A stretch of DNA of 64,000 nt from Pithys albifrons albifrons (taxonomy: Eukaryota; Chordata; Aves; Passeriformes; Thamnophilidae). The translations under genes and the position numbers were made by a program. Where the stretch lies: NCBI RefSeq assembly GCF_047495875.1, contig NC_092471.1:15149001-15213000 (forward strand). The letters run 5' to 3'. Below the pieces are notes generated by a model, which made no database searches, was not told where the DNA came from, and worked only from the letters and a program-made list of their open reading frames with translations. Of the stretch, positions 24,801 through 35,800 are shown in pieces. Position 1 is the first letter of the stretch. The number at the start of each line of letters is the position of its first letter.

Positions 24801-26573
24801 ATTCTTCAAACTACACTAAACATTGAAGTGTTTTGCTTTGCAATAAGCTTAAAATAATTTCTAAGTGTTTATTGCTAAACCACTGGGAAAAATCTCATTT
24901 TTGGTTGCTGAAAACCAAGTAATCTGTTTCAGGTTGATATGTATGTAAAAGCCTGTAGGGAAAATTTTTATGAAATTGAAGATTGTCCACATTTTTCCAG
25001 AGCTGGAAGAAAAATAAACAAACAAAAAGCAGTCCTTAAAAATTCTAATACTTCAGTCTGTTGCTGATTTCAATAAGTATAGATGACAGTTTCTTCATCT
25101 TACCTAGCAAATCCCTCTAGGTAAGGTCAGCAGAGACATAGAAGGGTAGATACTCTAATATTGAGGAGTTGAGGGCTGCTCCTGCTTTTATGAGGCATTC
25201 CTTATTTGCTTTTTCATGTTCACAACTTGCTTTCCTATGTATTTGATTTGATATGGAAATGCACCTCACCAAGCAGCTACCAAAGTCAAATGCTCAGAAC
25301 ATTTGCTCAAAGCTGGAACTGCAGCAGCTGAAATGGCAGTGCTTGCAGTAACTTCAGGAGATGATCCTTGTTCCTGTTCCAATCCTGGGCATGCTAGTTT
25401 ACAATCTGATTAATGTACACATAAGTAGACTGCAGTCTGAGAAGGAGGAAAAAGGCAAGGAGTTGTTGAACAGTTGCTCTTGATTAAAAGCATGAAATTT
25501 CCTTAAAAAAATATTTTAAACTAAAGCACCAGGAAACAGAAATTCCCCTTTTTCTCCAGAGCCTAGCCACAGGCTTGTTTCAGAGCTCTTGAGGGACCAT
25601 GAAGCTTTCCCTTACCTTTATCAACCTTTTTGAAAGTCCCCCTATTTGGTTATATTTAAACAGCCTGTGATCTGTAGCTCTCTTTGACTTGGAATCAATC
25701 TGAGGGAATGTGGGAGCTCCCTGCCAGCTGATTGCACTGGGGTGAGGAGGCACATGTGCACACACGTCTGCCAACACAGAGGTGAAGCCTTTTTGGTACA
25801 AAATCTACTCTCTACCTTCCAAATGTGACAAGTGTAAAGGTTTGTGAAGAAAGCATTCACTTCACAGCTGGTTTCTGTTCATCTGTGCCATGTGAAGAGC
25901 GCAGCATTATGTAGTGCGTGGCTACTGCCTGCATAAGATAATAAACAAAATAAACAGAGGTAGGAATGCACTGGAAAAACTGACCCTGAAGAACAGACAG
26001 CATCTGATCCTTGCTACTGCAACAGGCTTATTGGTTGTCAAAGCAAGTAGCCATCCTGCTGATGGATTCCCACAGTAGTTTTGGTTTTGTCAGCTTTGCT
26101 ACTGTGGCCAGAATGTCAGATGGGCATTTCTGTATTTGTTTTTTTTTTTGATGATTTCAGTTTTGCAGTTACACCCACCAACTTGAAACCCATGATGTAA
26201 GGCACTATTTAGGGGCTTTATGCTGTGTTGGAAATCTGCAGTACAAGTACGTTCCTCTGCAGTGCTTACTTTTAGCAGGTAAGTGATTCAGGTTTCGATA
26301 AGGAACATCCCTTTGACAATTCCATTTTCTTTCCTTTTTGAAACTAGTGCTACAGGAGAACTGCAATATGTCTAATTTATAGCATGTTACTATGAATATT
26401 TTCATGATAATTGTTCATTTAGATCCCTTTTATTCTGAGTTATTTTGTAAGCAGCTTGCATTTTATTAATTTAAAGCAATAACATCAATAAATAACCATC
26501 TAACTTTAAAACCAAACTTAGTATGAAAAGGGGAGTAAGTCTTATAACCCAAATTAAACCACACACAAAGATA
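21886..26573. other. Intergenic, no gene recognised
   Basis: AT-rich flank with only short open frames. One of 114 codons at 22190-22534 (+) has no recognisable motif. A short (TTCA)n patch lies near 24520-24535. Nothing else supportable was seen. Confidence 0.6.
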
Positions 26574-26800
26574 TTTATTATTCAAGTCTCAAGATTTTAT
26601 ATAAGTAAACCTTACTTCTGTAAACCATCATTTTTGAATGCTTGAGGTTAACAAACTAGACTTGTTTGAAAATCACGTGAGCCCCGAAGCCAATGCTTGT
26701 CTATACAACTCGTCCATCTGAGTGATGTGAGGGACATTCACCCGTGCAAATGTAGCTGGATCCTCCCGGAAGCGTCTGTGGGAAGCACGAAGAAGGAAAC
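26574..26800 (-). other. Candidate 3'-terminal exon of an unrecognised minus-strand gene
   Basis: Reading the - strand, a pyrimidine-rich stretch at about 26810-26845 leads to an acceptor CAG (26803-26801). A second acceptor CAG lies at 26778-26776. From either acceptor an open frame reaches TGA at 26675-26673. Its peptide contains the segments FLLRASHRRFRED and MDELYRQALASGLT. The tail ends with AATAAA (26579-26574), and a GU-rich stretch follows within 30 nt. These are all the parts of a terminal coding exon in correct order and spacing. The exon would be entered in phase 1 from the 26800 acceptor. The open frame also extends upstream to an ATG at 26936, but the splice-like sequence makes that less attractive. 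I do not recognise the peptide and have not found upstream exons. It could be a small or lineage-restricted gene, the last exon of a long gene starting further right, or chance. Confidence 0.4.
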
Positions 26801-26873
26801 CTGTGTGGTCAGACGTAAGGGGGGAGGGAAGGGGAGAGGATGAAGTTTGGCTCAGAGCTTCTGCATGGTCCCT

Positions 26874-26887
26874 GTTGCTGTGGAAAC
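26874..26887. promoter_or_regulatory. X-box-like inverted repeat (RFX-type), weaker match
   Basis: GTTGCTGTGGAAAC: half-sites GTTGCT and GGAAAC around a 2-nt centre, resembling the RFX X-box GTTGCCATGGCAAC with three changes. It lies about 75 bp upstream of the candidate minus-strand exon. RFX factors control many ciliary genes; binding here is inferred. Confidence 0.35.
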
Positions 26888-26939
26888 GACGGTCTTTGCA
26901 GTGCCTATCGCATCTATATAAGTTCAGAAGAGCCATCCC

Positions 26940-27377
26940 TTCTGTATGGCATTAGGAGGAGTCTAAAATGAAGCTGATCAATTAAGGGCCTGTGCTATGA
27001 GGGCGAAATGTAGACAATAACTTAATCTATGTCCTGAAAAAGAAGTAATGAATCACCCTTTTATACAGTGACATACAGTTACATCCAAATGCCATGCTGT
27101 GCTTCTCAGGGAGAAGAAAAGGAGAGAATGTTAAAAATGGAACTGTGCTTTTATGTTCATTTGCTCACAGCCTTTCCTATGTCTTCCTTATCCTCATGAG
27201 TGAACCAACCAATGTATAATATCGTCCCTTCATTCATCTGCTGCTTTGTGAATAAGATAGTGTTATATGATTATTTCTTAAGCTAACAAGGCTCAAGCTC
27301 AGAGAAGTGGATGCTTCCAGTTAAGGCACATTTCCTTCTGCTGTTTGCAGTTTGTTTGTAGGAGCAACTGTCTGATT
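26940..27377. other. Spacer between the two X-box-like sites
   Basis: No supported exon. On the - strand a 26-codon frame starting near 27245 is followed by a GTGAGC donor-like site, but its phase does not fit the best frame of the exon at 26.8 kb, so I do not call it. Confidence 0.4.
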
Positions 27378-27391
27378 GTTACCCAGGCAAC
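27378..27391. promoter_or_regulatory. X-box inverted repeat (RFX-type), strong match
   Basis: GTTACCCAGGCAAC: half-sites GTTACC and GGCAAC with a 2-nt centre, a good fit to the RFX X-box. It is about 580 bp upstream of the candidate minus-strand exon and could be a promoter or enhancer site. Function is inferred. Confidence 0.45.
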
Positions 27392-30300
27392 CAGTGCAGG
27401 CGTGAATTTGATTAGATATAGTTTCCCAGATGTGGGCAGCGTTTCAAACATTGTTTGGTGCTTCTGTCAAAAAGAGAATTCAGTTTGTTAACTTTTAAGA
27501 GTTTTCACTTGAAGGACTGAGAGGAAAAAGTCAAGGATCTTATAATAATCACTTTTAGATGGGGTTATCTCAGCTTGCTAGTTGCTACTTGTGTTTGATA
27601 AATGGTTCTTCGTTCTACTTAAAGAAAAATGTGGAAAAAATCCACTATTGACAGCAGGGAGATGTGTAAAAGTACAAAAATTTTTATTGTCTCCACTGAA
27701 GCAGATTAAATTATTATGCTCCCTCTAGAAGATAACATCATTAAAATGGGAAGATTATTTGGTCATATTGTTGTAATAAGAGTACCGGGAACATATTTGA
27801 ACGCTTAGCTATGCACGGTCTGCCTTGTAAAGAGGCAGTGTGGTATTTTAACTGTTGACAATGTTGTGCTCAGTGTGTTTCTCCAGTGGAACTTGCAGGT
27901 GTAACCATCAGTTGAATATGTAGCTAGAGGACAATGGTTTGACATTCTGCATGAGCTCTCTTGGTGAGTGAAACTCACTTTCTTTTCCTGATACAAAAGC
28001 AGAAGGGGAAAGTAAACTTAGTGGATAAAATAAAATGAAAGTGACTCCCCCTAAAACTGAGCATTTCAGATTTCACAATGTAATTCAGTCTTGCAAAGAC
28101 TTAAGCCTACATAGAGATCTTCAGCTCAGTTTCCAAGTACAAAATTCAAGGGGAGTTGAGATTTTCTGTTCTCTTTCAAGCTAAACTGTAGAATAAACAG
28201 GATTAGCTATTTAACTGTGATCACTTGCTTGAGATTGCAATGACCTGCAGCCAGGGTGCTGGAAACAAGTCTTCCCTCACTGCAGATTCAGTAACCTTGA
28301 GAGCTTTATGCACTCTACTGCAAATGTACAACAGAATTGTTTCTCTTGAGCAAATGAACTCTGCTTTTATGATCCCATTCTTGAAAATGAACAATTTGGC
28401 TGCCAGTGCACTATCATTCATACCTGGTCTGAGATTTTATAAGACTGTACCCTTCTCCTTGGGAACATTTAGTCTAGCTTTTTAAGGAAACACAACTCAT
28501 GATGACATTGTCCATCTCCCTGTGAGTCACTTCCTAGCAGCTTTTGATAATTTTTTTAGCAAACTCCAAACAAATTCACAAATATCCACTAATTTGATAG
28601 CACAGAGAAATCTGAAAGATGTTAAGTTCCTACACAGTCTGTTAAAACTGGGAGCTGGGAAAGAGCCTTTAGTGAGAGACAAACAGGAGTACTCCATTGC
28701 TTTCACTTGAGTTGAAAGCAGCCATATAGCCAACAACCTTTCAGACAACTCTTTGCTTGCATAGTACAAGGCAGAGCAATCAGCCTGGCAGGATGGCTGG
28801 TTTGATGTAGGATAGCAGGGGAAAGGCCTGGGGACCAGAGGAAGCTGCTGTGGGAGAGGAACTGCAACTGTGCAGGGCAGAACTGCTTTGATAGAGCTGT
28901 GGGGAAGCAGGAGTTATTGGGGGAGATGGGGTGGGGATGGAAATAGGACAGGAATTATCTGGAAGCCAGACTTTTTAATTTCTGCTATTCATGAGTCAAT
29001 TTGTTTTACCACATCATTCAGCTGTGATTTGATCCTGATAGTCTGTAGTGCAAATGAAAGAAGCTGTTACAGATCAAAACTTCATTAATGGAATGACTCC
29101 TGCTGAGTTGAATGGCTGTTGGATTGGAATCCTGTTTGGCAAAAACAAGTAATAAGAAATCAAAAAAGAGAAAGACTAATTGAGAGTAATTAAAAATCCA
29201 TAACCAGAAGGCTAGATTTGTAATGCAGCTCAACCACTTTAATTGTTGGTCATTTAAAAGTACAGCCATTGAACAAAAGATTCTTACAAATTGAGGTGAG
29301 ATATTTGGTGAAAGGGCTAGGCGAGAAGCTGAATAATATAGTTTAAAATTTTAATGCTTCTTTTGTAGTTTGCTGAAAACAATGTGGCTGCTTACAACTA
29401 TTTCCTCTAATAAAATTATCTCTTTTTTCTGAACGTCATCAGTACAGACTTTGATTTTCTGCAGGTATATTTCTCACTTTGTGAACTGAGAAAGTGGATC
29501 CTTTGTGCTTTGTAATCAGATGGTATTGTTTCTGCATTTAAAATAGATAAGTATAAGGCCATTATTTATAATACAGTTTCTAGTAATGCACACCTTTTGA
29601 GTGTGCAAAAGAAAGTCTGGGTTTTTTTCTTATGTAAATGGGAAATTTGCTTGTTCCTATTTTCACATTTATATTTATTTGATTTATATTTGCACATAAT
29701 GGAGCCATCCTTTAATACAAGTGTTGTCAAAATCCTTTTTACATGATTGTTAAGAAGGAAAAATACTGAAATGTCTACTCCAGAGAGTTAACCAGCCTCT
29801 CATGCTCACTCACTCTTGCTCTCCATGTGCCTTATAGTGGGCACTTGTTTTGGCCATTACCACCCTTTTAAAGCAAAATGTGTTATTTGAAATTAAGAGA
29901 CAGAAGAGGAATTGATATAATTCAATACAATTTCATCAATTGAAATGAGAGTGAATTTTGTTTTCTCATTTTAATTCTGGGTACTAACTCCTTTGCATAA
30001 TTATTCTAGTTTAAATATCTATATACATCAAGAAATACAACAAACGCACAAACACACCCTGAGTTGTATAAATGTAAGAATAGAAATAGTTCAATATTTT
30101 GGTTTTTATTTTCTCTCATCTTCTAGACTGTCGGTGCAGCACTGTGGGGGACTAAAGCCCCTCTATCTGTGTAACTGGGTGCATTTTACCCATTGTGACT
30201 ATTGGGTTTGACTTCACAGCAATGGACTAAGATAAAGAGTGATAAGTTGCATGTTAGTGATGGTTTACATTCTCTAAGAAATGAACAAAGAAGCCCTGTC

Positions 30301-33300
30301 TGCTGTAGATCTGGTACGTGCTAATCGTACTGAGCAATGGATCACTTTGTTGTAAATGTAAGGATACATGGACAAAAGCTTGTCAGTCCTTATAAATTTC
30401 CAAGGCACTTTCAGGGAAGCGATATTTTTCATGTGCATTAAATTCTCCTCAGGGGACAAAATACAACTCATAGTTTTTAACAGCAGCAATAGGAAAACTG
30501 GTTTATATAGCACCTTTTTAATAGGAATAACATATGAGCTTGACACATAATCGTATGCAGATGTAGGAATAGTAAAAGTGTTGGAGAATAAAACAGCTGG
30601 AGGTTGGAATCTGTGCCTGTGACTGGTTCAAATGCTGAGGCTACAGTTCAATTTCATGGGAATGAGAGCTCACTTGCATCTTGCATGTAAGATCAATGAT
30701 CCAGTATTTTGCTCTTAGCATAAACTGCTACACCCTCAGCTCTTCACAGCTTACCCCCGTGTCATGAGCTGAGGCAATGGCACAACTGGAGTCTGCCAAC
30801 TTAACACAGGTTCAGCAGAGCTATGAAATGTGCAGTGTTACTTGAATAGGAAACTCTTCATCATAAAAATGTTTCAGTGTGACTTGAACATGGTTTACTG
30901 GTGTCATCTTTTGCCTGCATAGTGTAACAGCTGTGTAAGAATGCAAAAGCTAAAGAATCCATGTAAAGGTAATGGAATACAGATCACAGCCATCAAGAAT
31001 TTTTCTGCTTATGTCATTAAAAGAACTAAAAGGCAACAAGAATCCAAGATGCTATAGAAATGTTGCATTTTGGGGAAAAAAAAAAAGAAAGAAAAACACA
31101 AAACCCAGAAAACACAAAATTAACTGCTGCTTTGAGTTTATGGTTAAATAGTTTCTTCACTAGCTAAACCCTCCCAAAAAAACACAGAGAACTGAATTTA
31201 TATAGGTCCCAAATGTATATTTGGGTGTGCACACATTATTTATACTGTTGTAGTCACCTTCTTTCATTAAGATGAGGCTGTATAACCTCAGAGCACAGAG
31301 AAATCTGTTTGTCCCAAATTGCTCAGGCTTTCTTAAAGAAACTGAGAAGACCAACAGGAGGATGTATGTGTATTATGCATGTACTTTGTACTGTTGTTTT
31401 GGTTTGGGTTTTTTGTTTTGTTTGCCAAGGGAGCTTTCTAACAGGCAGAGCCAGTTTTTCATCTGGGACCAAACTTTTAAAAGAACTGGGGATCCAGAGA
31501 GCTCAACATCTCTTGGTCCACCTTTCAAAGAGCTGTGTGTCTGCACCAAGACTCAAATCCTCAAAGAGCATAAAGTACTTGCAAATATTAGCACAGCTTG
31601 AAAATAGGGCTGTATTGTCTAAGTATTAGAGTTAATATTAATGTACTGTTTTATAGCAATCAGAAGACACATGGATATCAGTTTTCTCTGAAATGAGCAG
31701 GTCTGCATCCCGTGTAGATGTGCAGTGCCTCGGTAAGGTCACCACTGCTGCAGCCTCCCAGCACAGCAGGTTCGTACCTGGGAGCTGTGGCCACCTGTGC
31801 AAGTGAGTGTTTGAGTGGTTTGTGTTCTGGGGAGCAGCAGTGGGACCGACGCTCTGCAAACAGCAGGATAGTCGCCTTCTCTCTCGGCCACTGCTTAAAG
31901 CAGAGGCGGGGGCGGGGCTGGCTGGGCTGATCCCAGCCTATTGTGCTGACCTGGGATTCGTGGGAGTTTGAATTACCTGGTGCTGGGAGACGCCCTACTT
32001 TGGGATTTGCGTATGTGTGAAACACTAATTTGTTACAGTAAAAACAAACTCAAGCTTCGCAGTGCTGACAACTCTCCTCCTGGATGATGTGGCATCTGGG
32101 CACCGTAATATCTAGGCTGAAAACAATGGTGTACCACCTAGAAGAGCAGTAAAGGCTGCCTTAGGCTTTAATGAGGACGATTTCTGACTCATTGAAAGAA
32201 AAAATAAAAAGGCACATTTAAGCTGCTCTTACTGGAGCAGAGAAAGTCTCTCATGAAGTCACAATGTGCAGTCATTCAGGTGCATTGTGCTTGGGGCTCT
32301 TTGATAAAGGTAACACTATTTCAACCATAACACTTTAAGGTTGTAAACCTTGCAATGTATTTTACCTCATTTATGTATTAAACTCAGTCCTAGCTGATTA
32401 GACTTTGTATTCTGTGATAAACTGGAAATTTTAAGCATTTCTTCTGCAGCAAGATTTTTACATCTATCTGCTGCTTCACTGAAGCTTCAGCACTTGTCTT
32501 CCCTCAAATGCTTTGCATTGCTTATTTGTTTGGGGGAAAAAATTAACAACAAAAAGACAAAAAGACCACAACCAAATCAGATTTGATAGAAGTCCAGGCT
32601 GTTCATTTCAATTAAAAACAAAATTACTTCTCTACAGTGCCCACAGGAACGATTTTTTTATAGCTTTAAGGAATCTTAAGTACTTCATTTTGGAAGAGCA
32701 AAACTATTTGCGTGACTTTCTTTACTTCTGCTCCAAATCCAGACCTGTATTACACTTTCCATTTTCAACAAGTATTTTAATGCATAGATTAAATTTCTCA
32801 GAGGTTTGTATTTGTCTTACTATTTCCTCTTATAATAAATTTGCTAGATATTCACTTGCAGGGTTATTAATATGGTTTTTGCTAAGAGAAAAATAACTCT
32901 GGGAATCAGCCATGGTTATGTGTCAGAAAGTGAAATAAAAAGCAATGAATTCTGTGATTTAGAAGTAAATGCATTTGGTAGTATGGGGGAAACAGGATTG
33001 CACTGTGTTAGTGGAAAGTCATTGGATTCCTTTAACGGTGCTGGTACTGTGAATGGCAATAGATTAGAAACATGGGTATCTGCACACATTTCTTAGATTG
33101 TTGGTGTCAGTGGAGGCAGATTCTCTTTCAGGAGCTATGAATCTTTCCTAATTCAAGTGATTATTTTTTTTCCAGCTGCCACCCAGTTTTATTATTGCTC
33201 TCTCAGATGCCTGTCTTTGTTCCTTTGCCTCTTCCTTTTGTAAAGCATTTCAAATCCTAAAAAAAAAAAGAAGAAAATCCTAGAAGCAATAGATAAACAG

Positions 33301-35352
33301 CGTGGAGGGGAGAGTGCTAAATTTATAAAGGACAGATGATGGAAGTTGGTTTCATTCATGGTGCAGGGAAAGAGAAGATGGAAGAAAGAATAAAAGTTCA
33401 TTTGGTCATCATCTGGTTTGGCGTGGTCCGTCTAATGATTATTGTATGCTAAATAGTTCAGCAAAACGGGGGAGGGGCCCTACTGGCAATGATTCTACAC
33501 TGCAAAAGTTTAAGGGAAGTCGGGCTGATGCCCTCAGGCTGCAACTTGTCTCTATTTTAGTAGGGTTATCTCCAAATGTTGTTGTCTGTTCCTGTTTGTT
33601 GTGGTTTTTTCTTTTTTTTTTTTTTCCCACAGAGGAAAGCACATTGCATATTTACTGCTTTACTCTTCCACCTCTTGAATAGAGAAATCAAGCAAGCTTT
33701 TGTTATGGCTGCAGGCTACCATTTGCAAACTGCTGGTTATCACAGCCTATTGTAACCTCAAGGTACCTAGTGGAGTTTCAATGGAATTTTGTTTTAAGTC
33801 TTTAAATGTAGGTGTTGCTGAGAAACTTGTTAACGATTCTACTGTAAAGACAGACATGTAAAAACACAGGTAGTTTTTTATCTAGCACTACATAAACAGC
33901 AACTGAGATTAGAGAACAATTTTTGGTTCTTTCTAAAGCGACGCAGTAAAGGTCATGCATTTCCCAAAGAGCTTGTCAAGTCACAACAGGGGAGTCAGTA
34001 TGTGAGAAAGGGAGGGTTATTATCTGCATTTGCTAAGGCCTCGTGATTTAGGCCACAAAAGTCCCACTAAAAGCAGAAGTTTAATATTGCTCTCAGGAAT
34101 TGACAAAGAAATATGAAAACACAGTTTCTTTGGAAATACCTTTTGATGTAGTCACGCACTATCTTCCTTTAGCCTGCTTTTGAGGAATACTTAAGTTATA
34201 ACAGACTTACAGTAGGAAAACTTAATATGTGGCCACAAAAAAAGGACATCTTATGATGTAGTTCCTGGCACAGGGTATCAGTTGACAAGGAAGATGCAGA
34301 ACAGAAATGCTACCCATCCATCAAACCTGATAATGATCTCCCCTCCTGCTCATGGACCTGTTAATAGTTGTAATGAGCAGTATATGGTGGTGTGTTGAGG
34401 AAACAAGGTTGTTTTGTATTGAGATTGATGAAAATATATGATAGAACCTATAAAAATGTGCCATTTTACCAGCTGCTACAGTCCTAAAGAAAGGAGGGGC
34501 TGAGGTCTTCATGGCTTTTGGTGTCTCTAAAGAAAGCTGGTTGTAAATGGCAGTGGATGTTTAATTTAAGAAGACAAATGCACTTGGGGTCAGTTTTCAT
34601 AGAAGATACTTGTCAGGCCCTGAAAGATGCTTTCAAAAGTAGAAGCAAGCACTCTCCAGACTCTCAAAAAAATTATGATGAGTGCAGCAAACCTGGAATG
34701 AAGGATTTATTTAAAAAGAAAAAAAAAAAAGAGAGGTGGTTGAGCAGTCAAAATGTAACATAATGAGGCAGCTATAAAAAATTCCCAACTTTTAGGGACT
34801 TCTCAATATTCTTTAGTTGCCAACTTCAACTTCCACTTAATTCTTACAGTTCAGTTTATGAACTGTGAGAGCAGAATAGGACAATGATATTTCTGTTGGT
34901 TGTGTGATACAGCTGACAGAACCTCAGGTAGGCAAAGCTTCTGGTTTTCTAACACAAATAAAGAAAATGGTTTCCAAGACTTTCCTATTGTCTGGCAGCC
35001 AAAGAGCAACTGCACATGAATGGGGTAAATTACTGCATGCTTGCTTCTCTCTCTTTTTCCTGTCCCCACCTAACCTTACTCTGTCAGGGGCACTCTTTGC
35101 TGGCTGATCGCTGTGCTAATGAAGGGTACCCACCTTGTGAGTGAGTCCTTGCTGTGCTGTCCAGGAATTCAGGTGACCCTGAGGGACCTGTGTGCATTAG
35201 AGCAGTAGCTTCAGGCAGTAAACTCTACTTTTGAAACTACCAAGCCCAACTTCTTTCTCTGCAGATGCATGTAATTCATATTGCTAAAGAAATTGTAAGG
35301 TTAAGTGGGAGAAAAAAAGTATGTGTGTACAGTGCTCACTTGCTAAGACAGA
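27392..35352. other. Intergenic, no gene recognised
   Basis: AT-rich sequence with short open frames only. A more GC-rich patch at about 31690-32000 contains adjacent GC boxes (31905-31918) and could be a weak promoter. A-rich simple sequence lies at about 31078-31110. T-rich simple sequence lies at about 33600-33630. Confidence 0.55.
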
Positions 35353-35540
35353 ACCATAGAATATTGAGATTGAAAAATACCTCTGAAATCATTGAGTACA
35401 ACCATGAAACTAACACAGCCAGGTCCACCACTAAACCATGTCCCCACATCTACATGTTTTTTGAACTCTTCCAGGGATAGGGATTCCATCACTTCCCTGG
35501 GCAGCAAATGATTGTCTATCTGAAGGCCTGACCATCAGCC
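35353..35540 (-). mobile_element. CR1 LINE fragment (3' end)
   Basis: The + strand shows the reverse complement of a CR1 3' end: ACCATAGAATATTGAGATTG, then a conserved block including CCACTAAACCATGTCCCCAC and CATCACTTCCCTGGGCAGC. Heavily 5'-truncated, as most avian CR1 copies are. Diverged, so old. Confidence 0.8.
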
Positions 35541-35560
35541 AAGAATTCAAACAAATCTTG

Positions 35561-35800
35561 GAATCACACAGAATGGCAGAATGGGTTGACTTGGAAGCAA
35601 CCTTAAAGATCATCTTGTTTCCACCCTCCCTGTCATGAACAGGGACAACTTTCACTTGACCGGGTTGCTTAAAGCCCCATCCAACCTGGCCTTGAACACT
35701 TCCAAAGGTATCCACAGCTTCTCTGGGCAACCTGTTCCACTGCCTCACCACCCTCTCAGTACAGAACCTCTTCCTAATATCTAATCTAACCAAATCAAAA
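35561..35800 (-). mobile_element. CR1 LINE fragment (3' end), second copy
   Basis: Begins GAATCACACAGAATGGCAGA and continues with the characteristic CR1 blocks CCCCATCCAACCTGGCCTTG and CAACCTGTTCCACTGCCTCA, ending near TTCCTAATATCTAATCTAA. It is in the same orientation as the preceding fragment, but the two 3' ends differ in sequence, so they are separate insertions of different CR1 subfamilies. An apparent 140-codon minus-strand frame (35431-35853) is a relic of these elements. Confidence 0.85.

Noticed and set aside
27168..27245. 26-codon minus-strand frame with a GTGAGC donor-like site as first exon of the gene ending at 26.57 kb
   Set aside because: The donor phase does not join to the best frame of the terminal exon, and nothing else supports a start there.
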